From Hellea sp. (GTDB taxonomy: Bacteria > Pseudomonadota > Alphaproteobacteria > Caulobacterales > Maricaulaceae), in the NCBI GenBank assembly GCA_013002305.1, contig JABDKG010000053.1:62001-126000 (forward strand): DNA of 64,000 nt, in the 5' to 3' direction. Below the pieces are notes generated by a model, which made no database searches, had not been told where the DNA came from, and saw only the letters and a program-made list of their open reading frames with translations. How positions within the stretch are numbered: position 1 is the first letter of the stretch; every line of letters begins with the position of its first letter. Below, one piece after another: positions 12,007 through 23,159 of this stretch. The position numbers were made by a program, and so were the translations under genes.

Positions 12007-13851
12007 TTAGAGGCCAGAAGCCAATGCAATGTGATAGGTGATGCCAGCGGCCAAATAAGCGAGGATAAATAGGTAGGTAAATGCAAATATCGGCCATTTC
12101 CAGCTATTAGTCTCTTTACGCATAATCGCCAGTGTGGACAAACATTGCGGCGCAAACACAAACCAAGCCAGAAAAGCAAGTCCTGTTGCAACGCTCCATT
12201 TATTGACCACAATGCTCGCCAGAGCCTCACTCGATATTTCCGGATCAAGAGCATAGATGGTACCTAGTGTGCTGACGGCGACTTCGCGAGCAGCCATAGC
12301 CGGTACCAAAGCTACGATCATTTCAAGCGTAAAACCGATTGGCACAAAAATGGGCTCCAAGACCTTTCCCATCATGCCGGCAAAAGTTCCTTCTAAGCCA
12401 TGTTCCTTGGTTGGATAGCTAGCCAAAAACCACACGATGATTGACGCCGGCAAAATTATGCGGCCAGCGCGGCTTACAAATATCATCGCCCGGTCCCAAA
12501 GACCGCGCAGATAGTCTTTAAAAACGGGGGCTTTATAGCTCGGAAGTTCCAGTAACAACGAAGACTGACCTCCCTTGACGAGCGTCCGCTTCAACACAAA
12601 TGCAGCTATTAGGGCAAATAAGATTCCGGTCAAAATCAAACCGAACGCAACTAGGCCCTGCAAATTAAATAAACCGACTTTTTGATTGGGTATGAATGCG
12701 CCGATTATAAGAAAATAGACGGGCCATCGAGCTGAGCAGGTCATGAGCGGCGCGATTAAAATAGTGGTTAGCCTATCGCGCTCACTTTCAATCGAACGCG
12801 CCGCCATGATCCCGGGAATTGCGCAGGCAAAACTCGACAATAGCGGAATAAAAGCGCGGCCGTTCAATCCTACTTTCGCCATTAGTGAATCCACGAGAAA
12901 CGCCGCCCGCGCCATATATCCTGAAGCTTCGAGCAAAAGAATGAAGGCAAACAATATGACAATTTGCGGGATGAAAACAAGTACCGCGCCGACGCCGGCA
13001 ATTGCGCCGTCTGTCAATAGCGATTGTAACCACCCATCCGGAACGACCGCGGCAACCCCTGCCGAGGCTTTGCCAAACACATATTCAATCGCGTCCATGA
13101 AAGGGCCGGACCATGAATAGACCGCTTGAAACATAAAAAACAAAATCAGGGCCAGTATAATAGGCCCAATAATTGGATGAAGCACCCAGCGATCTATGGC
13201 GTCTGAGGCCGTTTGGCCCTGCTGCGCTCTCACAACAGCAATACTCGATATCTCGCGTGCTTTTTTCTGTAGTTCTTTTAGGTTTCCAGCTTCTGCACTG
13301 GGGGTTTCTGCAGTACCGTCTGCGAGTTGCGGTAGCCATCTGTCGAGGTGATCTAACAAAAATGCCCGGCCAGAAGAACGTACAGCGACGCAGCTAACGA
13401 CCGGGATACCGAGCGCGGCCTCCAAAACGGCCATATCAATCTCGATACCGTCACGAGCCGCCATGTCCATCATATTTAGGACCAACATAATCGGCAATCC
13501 ATAATTTTTGGCAAGCAATACATTGTGCAACTGTGTTGTCACATTGGCTGCGTCTAAAACAAAAACAATGCCGTCAGGGGCTGTTTCGCCCTCTATGTTT
13601 CCGCGGATAGCGTCGATGGCGACCCGTTCATCCATACTGTGACCACAATTGCCATAGACGCCAGGCAAATCGAGCAATTCGCAATCGGAATTGCTTTCCA
13701 GGCTCATCATTCCTTTTCGGTATTCGACCGTCACACCCGGATAATTGGCGACTTTAGCGCGTCCGCCCGTGAGCGCATTGAACAAAGAGGTTTTGCCGCA
13801 ATTCGGCGCGCCCAATAAGGCCAACCTTGCAGTCTTTACTTGAACGTTCAT
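12007..13851 (-). CDS. feoB: Ferrous iron transporter FeoB
   Basis: GTPase G1 GAPNCGKTSLFNAL, DLPGVYG, C-terminal gate TM domains. Confidence 0.95.
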   Translation of the reverse strand: MNVQVKTARLALLGAPNCGKTSLFNALTGGRAKVANYPGVTVEYRKGMMSLESNSDCELLDLPGVYGNCGHSMDERVAIDAIRGNIEGETAPDGIVFVLDAANVTTQLHNVLLAKNYGLPIMLVLNMMDMAARDGIEIDMAVLEAALGIPVVSCVAVRSSGRAFLLDHLDRWLPQLADGTAETPSAEAGNLKELQKKAREISSIAVVRAQQGQTASDAIDRWVLHPIIGPIILALILFFMFQAVYSWSGPFMDAIEYVFGKASAGVAAVVPDGWLQSLLTDGAIAGVGAVLVFIPQIVILFAFILLLEASGYMARAAFLVDSLMAKVGLNGRAFIPLLSSFACAIPGIMAARSIESERDRLTTILIAPLMTCSARWPVYFLIIGAFIPNQKVGLFNLQGLVAFGLILTGILFALIAAFVLKRTLVKGGQSSLLLELPSYKAPVFKDYLRGLWDRAMIFVSRAGRIILPASIIVWFLASYPTKEHGLEGTFAGMMGKVLEPIFVPIGFTLEMIVALVPAMAAREVAVSTLGTIYALDPEISSEALASIVVNKWSVATGLAFLAWFVFAPQCLSTLAIMRKETNSWKWPIFAFTYLFILAYLAAGITYHIALASGL

Positions 13852-14084
13852 GTGATGGGGTTTTCAATAATAACAACGCCTGCTTCGTTTTTCCGCATCG
13901 CTATCAAAGCGCCATTAAGTTTAACCGTAATCGGGTTTTGCCCAAAAAGGCCGACATGCATCAATTCTACCTCATCACCTTCGGCAAAACCTATTTCGCG
14001 GAGCCGTGTTTCCAGCTCGTCATCGTCGTAATGAAATCCGGTGACGCGTGCCGTGCAGCCTTTTTGCAAATCTCTTAGTGTCAT
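13848..14084 (-). CDS. feoA: FeoA family protein
   Basis: C-terminal part of ORF 13848..14366; ATG at 14084 gives MTLRDLQKGCTARVTGFHYDDDELETRLREIGFAEGDEVELMH; 4-nt overlap with feoB. Confidence 0.88.
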   Translation of the reverse strand: MTLRDLQKGCTARVTGFHYDDDELETRLREIGFAEGDEVELMHVGLFGQNPITVKLNGALIAMRKNEAGVVIIENPIT

Positions 14085-14254
14085 AAAGTGACATTTAATG
14101 CGAACGGTTCTTAATTGCAAAAGAAAAGCTAATAGCCTACTGCGACAAATGGACGATAATAAGAATGTAATTTTGGCTTGAATAAGCCGTTTACAGCACC
14201 AATTCTTTTCCCTATAACGCGCCGCTCCGAGAGGTGCTTCGTGCATGTTTCCGG

Positions 14255-14330
<76 letters not shown>

Positions 14331-14397
14331 TTTTTCCAGAATATCCCTTGTTTGATTCAGTATCACTCAATATGCGGTCAGCATTATAGGTGAGCAC

Positions 14398-15987
14398 ATG
14401 CACGAATTCGATTATATTATTGTTGGCGCTGGGTCCGCCGGATGCATTTTAGCAAATCGCCTTAGCGAGAACGGACGATTTTCTGTTGCGCTTCTTGAAG
14501 CCGGCGGGAGTGATAAATCTATCTTTGTGGCGATGCCCACGGCTCTTGCTATTCCTATGAGCCGAAAGCGTTTTAATTGGGGGTTTGAGAGCCAACCAGA
14601 GCCGCATTTGGGCGGGCGCGTTATCCCATGTTATCGCGGAAGAGGCCTCGGCGGGTCATCCTCCATCAATGGCATGGTCTATGTGCGCGGCAATCCGGCC
14701 GATATTGACGAATGGGAACGAAGCGGCGCGCGCGGCTGGAATTACGAGAACTGCCTGCCCTATTATAAAAAGCTCGAAAGCTGGCACGGCGGCGAAGATG
14801 AATATAGGGGCGGCGACGGGCCCGTATCGGTGACCAATGGCAATAATATGAAATTATCGCCTCTCTATCAGGCCTTTATCGATGCTGGCATCGAAGCCGG
14901 GTATAAACGCTGCCTTGATTATAATGGCAAGGACCAAGAAGGATTCGGCCCGATGCAAATGAATGTCGATAAGGGCCGCCGCGCGTCAACATCCAGAGCT
15001 TATCTTCGCCCAGCTAAAGGGCGAATAAATTTAAGTGTTTTCAAAAACTTATTGGTAAGTAATATTAGATTTGAGGGGCTAAAAGCAACCGGTGTCAATA
15101 GCAATAAGGGTGTGTTTAAAGCCCGAAAAGAAGTTATCCTTTCAACGGGGGCAATCGGGTCGCCTCACCTTTTGCAAGTTTCTGGAATTGGCCCTAAATC
15201 GGTGCTTAATAATATCGGTGTTGATCCGGTGTTGATAAAATCCGGTGTTGGGACAAATCTAACCGATCATCTTGAAGTTTTCTTCCAATATCAGTGTAAG
15301 GAACCCATAACGCTTAACGGGACATTAGATCCATGGAGCAAGTTTAAAATCGGACTTCGCTGGATTTTATTCAAAGACGGGCTGGGCGCCTCCAATCATT
15401 TTGAAAGCTGCGGCTTTATTAAATCATCCGATCAGAAAGCTTGGCCCGATATTCAATATCATTTCCTGCCGGGCGCGATCAGTTATGACGGAAATTCGGC
15501 TGTCAAAGGCCATGGTTATCAAGTCCATGTCGGCCCCAATAAACCGGCGAGCCGCGGACATGTAATCGCCAAGTCATCTAACATTCAAGACCATCCGGAA
15601 ATCTTGTTCAATTACCTTGAGGACGAACGTGATATGAAGGATTGGATCAACACGATCCGCATAACTCGTCATATATTACAACAATCTGCGCTTAGTCCTT
15701 ATCGCGGCAAAGAAATACAACCCGGGCAGGATGTGGCTTCCGATGATGCCATTGAAACATGGGTGCGGGCAAATGTTGAGAGCGCCTATCACCCGACATC
15801 AACCTGTAAAATGGGTGCGAATAATGACCAAAGCGCGGTCGTTGATGAAAATTGCCGCGTGATTGGAATCGAAAATCTTCGAGTCGTGGACTCATCGATC
15901 TTCCCGACCATACCCAACGGCAATCTCAATGCGCCGACGATGATGGTGGCCGAGCGTGCCGCCGATATTATTCTTGGGAATGTTTAG
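14398..15987 (+). CDS. GMC family oxidoreductase, choline dehydrogenase-like
   Basis: [65 protein letters not shown]. Confidence 0.88.
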   Translation: MHEFDYIIVGAGSAGCILANRLSENGRFSVALLEAGGSDKSIFVAMPTALAIPMSRKRFNWGFESQPEPHLGGRVIPCYRGRGLGGSSSINGMVYVRGNPADIDEWERSGARGWNYENCLPYYKKLESWHGGEDEYRGGDGPVSVTNGNNMKLSPLYQAFIDAGIEAGYKRCLDYNGKDQEGFGPMQMNVDKGRRASTSRAYLRPAKGRINLSVFKNLLVSNIRFEGLKATGVNSNKGVFKARKEVILSTGAIGSPHLLQVSGIGPKSVLNNIGVDPVLIKSGVGTNLTDHLEVFFQYQCKEPITLNGTLDPWSKFKIGLRWILFKDGLGASNHFESCGFIKSSDQKAWPDIQYHFLPGAISYDGNSAVKGHGYQVHVGPNKPASRGHVIAKSSNIQDHPEILFNYLEDERDMKDWINTIRITRHILQQSALSPYRGKEIQPGQDVASDDAIETWVRANVESAYHPTSTCKMGANNDQSAVVDENCRVIGIENLRVVDSSIFPTIPNGNLNAPTMMVAERAADIILGNV

Positions 15988-16325
15988 TGCATTTTTCCGC
16001 CGTTGGGCACTTTAATACCGGGCATTGCGAGCACGATATCACCATTTTTGTCACTAAATCCGAGCACTAAACATTCAGACATAAACCGCCCGATTTGCTT
16101 AACCGGGAAATTGACGACGGCCATCACCTGCTTGTTAATCAACGTCTCTTTCTTATAATGTTTTGTGATTTGAGCAGATGATTTTAACGTGCCAATTTCA
16201 GGCCCAAAATTGACCCAAAGCTTGAGTGCAGGCTTGCGGGCCTCGTGGAACATCTCCACCTCCACGACTGTTCCACGCCGAATATCGACATTCAAAAAGT
16301 CCGAATATGTGATTTTGTCGGTCAT
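15984..16325 (-). CDS. csaA: CsaA-like tRNA-binding domain protein
   Basis: 113 aa; [45 protein letters not shown]. Confidence 0.85.
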   Translation of the reverse strand: MTDKITYSDFLNVDIRRGTVVEVEMFHEARKPALKLWVNFGPEIGTLKSSAQITKHYKKETLINKQVMAVVNFPVKQIGRFMSECLVLGFSDKNGDIVLAMPGIKVPNGGKMH

Positions 16326-16453
16326 AATAATTACTCAAATTGGATGATTTATCTATCCATTAGAAATCGTCATAGCACGCGAAAACGCCAAATAAGCGGT
16401 GACTTTGAAATTGGTTATTCTAAAAGGATTGCAAATCAGACTTTGAGGATCAT

Positions 16454-17341
16454 ATGCCTGCGAAAAAAATAGACGGAAAGGCTTATGCAGCCGGATTAAG
16501 AGATCGCATCGCGATCGCCGTAAAAAACCTGCCCGATCAACCTACATTAGCGGTTGTGCTCGTCGGCGAGGACCCGGCTTCTAAAGTCTATGTCAAAAAC
16601 AAAATTAAATTCACGATCGAAACCGGCATGCGTTCGGTTGAGCACAAACTTGATGAAGATGTCAGCGAAGAGGAAGTCATCCGCATTGTTAAAGAGCTTA
16701 ATGCTGATGATAGCGTCGATGGCATTTTGGTTCAGCTCCCACTGCCAAAGCACATTAGCGAAAATCGGGTGATTGAAGAAATTCATCCAGACAAAGATGT
16801 TGATGGTTTGACCGAAACTTCGGCTGGGCGCCTATCGCTCGGTAAGCCAGGTCTACGTCCTTGTACGCCAACCGGATCAGTTATGCTGGCCAAAGACGCG
16901 CTCGGAGAGCTGAGCGGGAAAAATTGCGTTATTCTGGGCCGGTCGATTTTGGTCGGTAAACCAGCCGCCATGTTGTTTCTGGAACAAAATTGTACGGTCA
17001 CAATTGCTCATTCGCGGACTCAGGACTTGCAAGGCGTCGTTGGCGGCGCAGATATTTTGGTTGCCGCTGTTGGCCGGCCTCAAATGGTCAAGGCCGATTG
17101 GCTCAAGAAAGGCGCATGCGTGATTGATGTTGGAATTAACCGGGTGCCGCATCCGGAAAAGCCTGGAAAAACCTATCTGGTTGGCGATGTCGATTACAAA
17201 CCGTCTCTTGAAACAGCTGGATCGATTACGCCAGTTCCGGGCGGTGTTGGGCCGATGACAATTGCTTGCTTGCTAAGAAATACAGTTCTGGCAGCCTGCA
17301 TGCGCCGCGGATGGGACGAACCGGATAATCTAAGTTTCTAA
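16454..17341 (+). CDS. folD: Bifunctional methylene-THF dehydrogenase / methenyl-THF cyclohydrolase
   Basis: [64 protein letters not shown]. Confidence 0.96.
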   Translation: MPAKKIDGKAYAAGLRDRIAIAVKNLPDQPTLAVVLVGEDPASKVYVKNKIKFTIETGMRSVEHKLDEDVSEEEVIRIVKELNADDSVDGILVQLPLPKHISENRVIEEIHPDKDVDGLTETSAGRLSLGKPGLRPCTPTGSVMLAKDALGELSGKNCVILGRSILVGKPAAMLFLEQNCTVTIAHSRTQDLQGVVGGADILVAAVGRPQMVKADWLKKGACVIDVGINRVPHPEKPGKTYLVGDVDYKPSLETAGSITPVPGGVGPMTIACLLRNTVLAACMRRGWDEPDNLSF

Positions 17342-18351
17342 GCCCGCCTTCGGCCGCCGCGCCTTGCTCTAGCGGCTGCTCGGGTCTCAGCCGTAGCGCG
17401 CGGCGCGACCAACGGGCCAATTTTTTCAATAATCTCAGGCAATGTCGGGCGCTGACCCGCATTATATTCGTCCATTGACTTGCGCATAGCTGCAATATGT
17501 TCGGGCTTGGTACCGCAGCACCCGCCGATAATTCGAACGCCGGCGTCTCCGGCTAACTTGACATAATCCCCCATAAGCTGGGGCGTGCCCGTATAAACGG
17601 TTTCTTTGCCTTTCACGACCGGAATGCCGCAATTGGCTTTACCGACGATCACCGCATCCGTATTTTTGGCCGTCATATCGAGCATAGAGGCCATCAAATC
17701 TGAGGCGCCGACGCCGCAATTTGCGCCATAAGCAACCGGCGGCGGCGATAATCCGCTTGCAATATCGTCAAGTCCGTTAGGCGCAATTCCCATCATTGTC
17801 ATGCCTGCCGTATCGAAACTTGCGGTAAAAACATAAGGCATGCCGAGCTCAATTGCGGCATTGGCTGCCGCTTCAATTTCTTCGCGGGCTGACATGGTTT
17901 CAATCCAAACAACATCCGCGCCGCCATCTTTGAGACCCCGAATTTGCTCAAGGAAAAAGGCTTTACAGGTCTCGGGGGTTAAGGCGCCCATGGGCTCAAA
18001 TAGTTCGCCTGTTGGACCGACAGATCCGCCGACGATTACGGGTCTATCCGCCTTTTCAGCGACCCTGCCCGCAACTTCAGCGCCGGCCTTATTAATGGCG
18101 TAAGTGTCATCAGCTGCGTCATGGAGCTTTAACCGAGGTGCGTTGGCGCCAAATGTATTGGTCAAAATAATATCCGACCCGGCATCGACAAACATCTGAT
18201 GCAGCGCTTCAGGCTTCTCGGGATGGGATATATTCCAAAGATCGGGCGGAAACCCCGGTTCAAGCCCCATATTCATGAAATTCGTTCCGGTCGCGCCATC
18301 GGCGAGCAAAAGCAGATTTTGATCCAGGAGTTTTTGTAACGACATACGCAT
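17338..18351 (-). CDS. Betaine--homocysteine S-methyltransferase-like protein with Arg-rich C-terminal tail
   Basis: Homocysteine S-methyltransferase fold: [41 protein letters not shown]; tail [14 protein letters not shown]. Confidence 0.85.
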   Translation of the reverse strand: MRMSLQKLLDQNLLLLADGATGTNFMNMGLEPGFPPDLWNISHPEKPEALHQMFVDAGSDIILTNTFGANAPRLKLHDAADDTYAINKAGAEVAGRVAEKADRPVIVGGSVGPTGELFEPMGALTPETCKAFFLEQIRGLKDGGADVVWIETMSAREEIEAAANAAIELGMPYVFTASFDTAGMTMMGIAPNGLDDIASGLSPPPVAYGANCGVGASDLMASMLDMTAKNTDAVIVGKANCGIPVVKGKETVYTGTPQLMGDYVKLAGDAGVRIIGGCCGTKPEHIAAMRKSMDEYNAGQRPTLPEIIEKIGPLVAPRATAETRAAARARRGGRRRA

Positions 18352-18471
18352 GAGCGGCTTCTAAACAGACTTCGCTCAGATATAAAGCTTTTTTTATATG
18401 TATTCAGATCTTATAATTGCCGAATATGTCGGCGCGCATCATAGATAGGTTTTTTGGCCACAACATACCTC

Positions 18472-20037
18472 CTACATATACAAGCCTTTTAAAGGTCTTT
18501 TCCCAGGTGGTTTTTTCACATCCCCAAAATCTCGTTTTAATTGCCGATTGAGCGACCAACACATCAACACAATAATTGGCAAAATCGGCAACGACCCGAT
18601 CACAGTTATGTCCATCACGATCTTTAAATTATCTGTTAGCACTGTCCCGACTGTCATCAGAAACAAAATGCCGATCCAAGTAAATCTAAGCGCCAAGGAC
18701 GGATCTTGTTTGACATCAAATTCTTCCGAGGAAACGCCTGCGGCGATATAGGCGGCTGAATCCATCGTTGTCGCGTAAAACACGGTGCAAAGAACCATAA
18801 AGAATATCAGGCTTACTTTGCCAAACGGCATATTTGCAGCGATTTTTGCGGTCATGACCGAGAGGCCATTAGGCTCATTCGCCGCCATGATTTCAGTAAG
18901 CGGTAATATTTCTTCAAACTGGAGATGAAGTGCATAGCCTCCAGCGATTGCCAGATAGCTAAGGGTGCCGAGCGAGCCCCAAATTATTGTCCCCAGACAA
19001 ACTTGCCGAATTGTACGGCCGCGCGAAATACGGGCGATGAATAGTCCGACAAATGCTGCAAATGCCAACCACCATGCCCAGTAAAAAATGGTCCAATCCC
19101 GGGGAAATGTCGATTGATCGATAGGATCGGTCCATAAAACAATTCGGAAGAAATCATTCAGCATGATTCCCAAGCTATTTGTTGTCATGTTGAGAATGAA
19201 AAGCGTTGGACCAATCACCAGCAATATCGCCATTAAGAAGCCTGCGAGGATCATATTTAAATCAGCGAGTTTCTGGATGCCGCGTTTAAGTCCCCGGACG
19301 GTACTCGTTCCGAAAATTAGAACCCAGACAATTAGAACCGACATTTTGATCAAAAAGCTATCTTCTATTCCCGTAAGCTCCGCGATGAGGGCTGAGAGCA
19401 GCGGTACACCAATTCCCAATGACGTGGTCGTGCCCGCAATTATGCCCATAATAATCAGCACATCGATTGCGTTTTTAAAGAACGGCTTTCCGGTCTCTGG
19501 GAGAACCTCCTCGCAAGACTCGCTAATTCTTAAAAACGGCCTTTTGACAATGTAGAGCGAATAGGCGATCGGAACGGCCGCTACCGCGTAAAACGCCCAC
19601 GGCACAAATCCCCAATGGATAAACGGATAGAGATGCGCCCATTCATATGCCGTTGTCGACATCGGTTCTATCCCAAAAGGCGGAGATTGAATATAATAGA
19701 TCGGCTCGCCAAAAGCCCAGGTCACAAGCCCGGCCCCAATGCCGGCTGTAAACATCATGGCAACCCAGTGCGGCGTCGAAAATTCGGGGCGTTCATTCGG
19801 CTCCCCCAACCTGACGGAACCATATTTTCCGAATGACAGCCACACCGCATAGAAAAATGCCGCAACGCCAAAGATCAAATAGAGCCAACCCGTCTTGGTT
19901 TTAATCCAGCTACTGGCAGTCTCGGTAGCGGTCGACATCTTACCCGGAAAAGCGACAAAACAGATCCCTAGAAACAAGGCGAATATCAAAGACGGATATA
20001 GGACGGCTTTTTTTGGCATTTGAAGGATTTGGCTCAT
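18472..20037 (-). CDS. BCCT family (betaine/carnitine/choline) transporter
   Basis: About 12 TM; GAGLVTWAFGEPIYY, HWGFVPWAFYAV, FYWAWWLAFAAFVGLFIARISRGRTIR. Confidence 0.93.
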   Translation of the reverse strand: MSQILQMPKKAVLYPSLIFALFLGICFVAFPGKMSTATETASSWIKTKTGWLYLIFGVAAFFYAVWLSFGKYGSVRLGEPNERPEFSTPHWVAMMFTAGIGAGLVTWAFGEPIYYIQSPPFGIEPMSTTAYEWAHLYPFIHWGFVPWAFYAVAAVPIAYSLYIVKRPFLRISESCEEVLPETGKPFFKNAIDVLIIMGIIAGTTTSLGIGVPLLSALIAELTGIEDSFLIKMSVLIVWVLIFGTSTVRGLKRGIQKLADLNMILAGFLMAILLVIGPTLFILNMTTNSLGIMLNDFFRIVLWTDPIDQSTFPRDWTIFYWAWWLAFAAFVGLFIARISRGRTIRQVCLGTIIWGSLGTLSYLAIAGGYALHLQFEEILPLTEIMAANEPNGLSVMTAKIAANMPFGKVSLIFFMVLCTVFYATTMDSAAYIAAGVSSEEFDVKQDPSLALRFTWIGILFLMTVGTVLTDNLKIVMDITVIGSLPILPIIVLMCWSLNRQLKRDFGDVKKPPGKRPLKGLYM

Positions 20038-20202
20038 TGCGCGAAGCTTAAAGAACTCAATCCATCATCGTCAAACATTGTTTGACCCATTACCGAACAT
20101 AGAGGCGTGCAAATAAATTCTCCTAATTTAGTATTTTTGAATGCTGGATATCGGTATTTGGTGTAAAAGAAAGCTAGGAGACACGCGTATATGGGAGGCC
20201 GT

Positions 20203-21336
20203 ATGACCGCAATTTCAGGCAAGGTTTCGACAGATTCCGCAAGCGGCGGAATCCGTTTAGGAGGTAAAGTCCTGCATCCGCTTTGGCTGCGCGAACGTGT
20301 CACGGAAGCCCACGCTCTCGACTCTATTAGCCATCAACGATTGTACCAAACAGCCGAACTTGATCCCGATTTAATGGTGGAAAACGTGCTCATTAGCGAA
20401 AATCGGAAACAATTGTCATTGCAGTTTTCTGATGGGTATCAAGCCGAGTTAAACCTAGCCGAAATCGCGATAGAACTCGGACTTGCTCAAAATCCAGAGA
20501 GTATCCCTCTTCCAAAGAGCTGGCAATCATCTCTAGAGTTTAAGCGCTTTAGCTGGAACGACCTTGATGACCCCAATGAAATGAAGGCGTTGCTGACGGC
20601 CTATTTTGAAAACGCTTTTTGTATCATGGACGGCACGCCGACTGACCAAGATAGTTTGAAACAACATGCCCGCAGGTTTGGTTTTCTTCGAGCCACAAAT
20701 TTTGGCGAATTATTCAATGTTGAAACCAAGCCAGCGGCGACGGATCTCGCCTACACCGATGCTGCCTTAGCTTCTCACACGGATAACCCCTATCGTTGGC
20801 CAGTTCCGTCCATCCAATATCTCCATTGCATAGCCAATGGCGTCGAAGGTGGGTTATCAACACTTGTCGATGGCATGGCTGTCGCCAATACAATCGCGGA
20901 AGAGAATCAGGATTGGGCCGACATATTGGAATCCACACCTGTTAGATTTCGCTATGACGGCCCAACGGGAATTTATGAAGATACAGCCCCGCTAATTGCG
21001 CGGGACTATCGCGGCTATGTCAATCATATTCGGTTCAGCCCAAGGCTTGATTTTGTCCCTGCCCTTGATCCTGAGACTCTCACAATTTTTTACGCCGCAC
21101 GCCGCCGCATGCATGAGCTTGCCAATGATTTGGCCTTTCAGATCCAATTCCCGTTTAAACCTGGTACGCTATTAATGATGAATAATTATAGACTCTTTCA
21201 CGGCCGCACCGCCTTTAATGGCAAACAAGGCTATCGCCATCTTCAAGGCTGTTATATCGATCATGACGGCCCGCAATGTCTTTACAGAATGCTGGCAATC
21301 GGCAACACAGACACACATGTTCGGCGAGAAACTTAA
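20203..21336 (+). CDS. TauD/gamma-butyrobetaine-hydroxylase superfamily Fe(II)/2OG dioxygenase, TmpA-like candidate
   Basis: HTDNPYRWPVPSIQYLHC and NNYRLFHGRTAF Fe ligand motifs; N-terminal DUF971-like domain (LHPLWLRERVTEAHALD) without Cys cluster; followed directly by HD-domain gene. Confidence 0.8.
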   Translation: MTAISGKVSTDSASGGIRLGGKVLHPLWLRERVTEAHALDSISHQRLYQTAELDPDLMVENVLISENRKQLSLQFSDGYQAELNLAEIAIELGLAQNPESIPLPKSWQSSLEFKRFSWNDLDDPNEMKALLTAYFENAFCIMDGTPTDQDSLKQHARRFGFLRATNFGELFNVETKPAATDLAYTDAALASHTDNPYRWPVPSIQYLHCIANGVEGGLSTLVDGMAVANTIAEENQDWADILESTPVRFRYDGPTGIYEDTAPLIARDYRGYVNHIRFSPRLDFVPALDPETLTIFYAARRRMHELANDLAFQIQFPFKPGTLLMMNNYRLFHGRTAFNGKQGYRHLQGCYIDHDGPQCLYRMLAIGNTDTHVRRET

Positions 21337-21894
21337 ATGAAAACAGTCTCATTTACAAAAATGTCCGATGGCACGGCGGAAGATTATAAATTTCTTGCAG
21401 ATCATGAAGCCGAATATGCCAAAGAACTCCCCAACCGGATCATGGACGCTCTCGCAGGTCTGAAAAACTCGCTCGCGGGCTATAAAGTTGATCGGCTAGA
21501 ACACAGCCTGCAAACGGCGACCCGCGCTGAGCGCGACGGCGCCGATATCGATTGGATCGTCAGCGCGCTCGTCCACGACATTGGCGATGATCTGGCGCCG
21601 TTTAACCATGACAGTCTCGCCTCAAATATCCTTAAACCCTATGTGCGCGATGAGTGCAGTTGGACAGTGCAGCATCACGGCATTTTCCAGTATAAATATT
21701 TTGCCGATAAAGTTGGCCTTGACGCAGAAGCCCGGCAAAAATTTGCTGACCATGAGCATTTTGATGCGGCCGTACGATTTTGTGAGTGCTGGGATCAAAC
21801 CTCATTTGATCCGGAATATGAAACATTTGATCTCGAACATTTTCGGCCCATGGTCGAACAGGTCTTTACCAGAGAGGCTTGGGCAACGACCTAA
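21337..21894 (+). CDS. HD-domain protein of the PhnZ/TmpB-like diiron oxygenase type (candidate)
   Basis: LEHSLQTATRAERDGADIDWIVSALVHDIGDDLAPFNHDSLASNILKPYVRDECSWTVQHHGIFQ; abuts upstream dioxygenase stop. Confidence 0.72.
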   Translation: MKTVSFTKMSDGTAEDYKFLADHEAEYAKELPNRIMDALAGLKNSLAGYKVDRLEHSLQTATRAERDGADIDWIVSALVHDIGDDLAPFNHDSLASNILKPYVRDECSWTVQHHGIFQYKYFADKVGLDAEARQKFADHEHFDAAVRFCECWDQTSFDPEYETFDLEHFRPMVEQVFTREAWATT

Positions 21895-21967
21895 TAATAT
21901 ATCTTGATGGTCGCCATAAATTGCATAAAGTTTAAAGAGAAAATAGACTTTGGGAGGCGCGATCATA

Positions 21968-22417
21968 ATGCAGAAAATTTTAATCGGGAAATTCGGACTA
22001 ACACTTTTTTTAATATTGGGGGCTTCCCAGTTTACAATAGCACAGACCTTACCTTGTTCATCCCATAACCAAAAATTCAAAGTTTATTTTGAATCGGATA
22101 AAGCTGCGCCGACTAAATCCGGTTTAGCGATATTGGATCAGGCCATGACCAATATTGAATATGCCGGTCATTGTGTGATCTCGAATGTCACTATTTCCGG
22201 CCACCAAGACACAAAGGGGTCTGATTATTACAATTCAACGCTCAGCTTTGCGATGGCATTTGCGATTTCAGATGCCTTGATAGCGCGCGGTATCAGCGAA
22301 GACATTATGATGGTTGACGGCAAAGGCGAAAGTGAATTGGATAAAAATACGCCCGACGAAGTGCGAGAGCCCCTCAACCGAAGGGTGGACGTCACCATTA
22401 CCTTAGCCGAGCGTTAG
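21968..22417 (+). CDS. Small secreted OmpA-like domain protein
   Basis: Signal peptide MQKILIGKFGLTLFLILGASQFTIAQ; OmpA-like pattern VTISGHQDTKGSDYYN..LNRRVDVTI. Confidence 0.65.
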   Translation: MQKILIGKFGLTLFLILGASQFTIAQTLPCSSHNQKFKVYFESDKAAPTKSGLAILDQAMTNIEYAGHCVISNVTISGHQDTKGSDYYNSTLSFAMAFAISDALIARGISEDIMMVDGKGESELDKNTPDEVREPLNRRVDVTITLAER

Positions 22418-23157
22418 ACGCGGCCAGCCACAATATTGAGCGGAAGTTTCACATTTCGTGTCTTTGGCCCTAATCTTAGCAATCCTCGTTGTCTTATCGC
22501 TTCAAGTTCTGCCGCATGCCCATCTTCGCGCGCTCTAAGATGAGCCGACCAGGACGTAAGCAGGTCTGCAAAATTCTCGGCATTCCAATCAAGTTCACAA
22601 GCAAATGGCGGAAATTCGATCACCTCAAAAGGCATCATAATTTCCTCAGGATCATAACCCCGCCAGCTCAGCCGATTGCCCTCAGACCAATAAGGTTCAA
22701 TTATTTCCAGCACCGGATCAAGTAGCTCCGCTTTCATGTCAGGGTCAACAATAGCTCTATGATAGGTCCAAGCGCAAAATAATGCCCCTGATTTAGCTGT
22801 TCGCTGCACCTCTGGCCAGAAAAGGTCAAAATCAAACCAATGAAGGGCCGTGGCTACGGTTATTGCGTCTGCTGAATTGTCGGAAAGTCCCGAAACATGC
22901 GCGGGAGATTGCATGAAATTGATATTTGGATGGGCTTTTGAATTCTTTATTTGAAAAGCGTCTAAATCAGTGGCGTGAACCTTGGCAAAATAACTTGAAA
23001 GTGACTGCGCAGCCTGCCCCGATCCGGTGCCGACATCCCAAACGAGGTTATGATTTTGGCACAGACTAGCGATCCACTGATACAAGTCTTCTGGATATCC
23101 AGGCCGGCTAGCCGCATAGGTTTCGGCTTGAGCGCCAAATGTCGTCGCATTTTCCAT
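22414..23157 (-). CDS. Class I SAM-dependent methyltransferase
   Basis: VWDVGTGSGQAAQSLSSYFAKVHATDLD, ADAITVATALHWFDFDLFWPEVQR. Confidence 0.85.
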   Translation of the reverse strand: MENATTFGAQAETYAASRPGYPEDLYQWIASLCQNHNLVWDVGTGSGQAAQSLSSYFAKVHATDLDAFQIKNSKAHPNINFMQSPAHVSGLSDNSADAITVATALHWFDFDLFWPEVQRTAKSGALFCAWTYHRAIVDPDMKAELLDPVLEIIEPYWSEGNRLSWRGYDPEEIMMPFEVIEFPPFACELDWNAENFADLLTSWSAHLRAREDGHAAELEAIRQRGLLRLGPKTRNVKLPLNIVAGRV

Positions 23158-23159
23158 AG

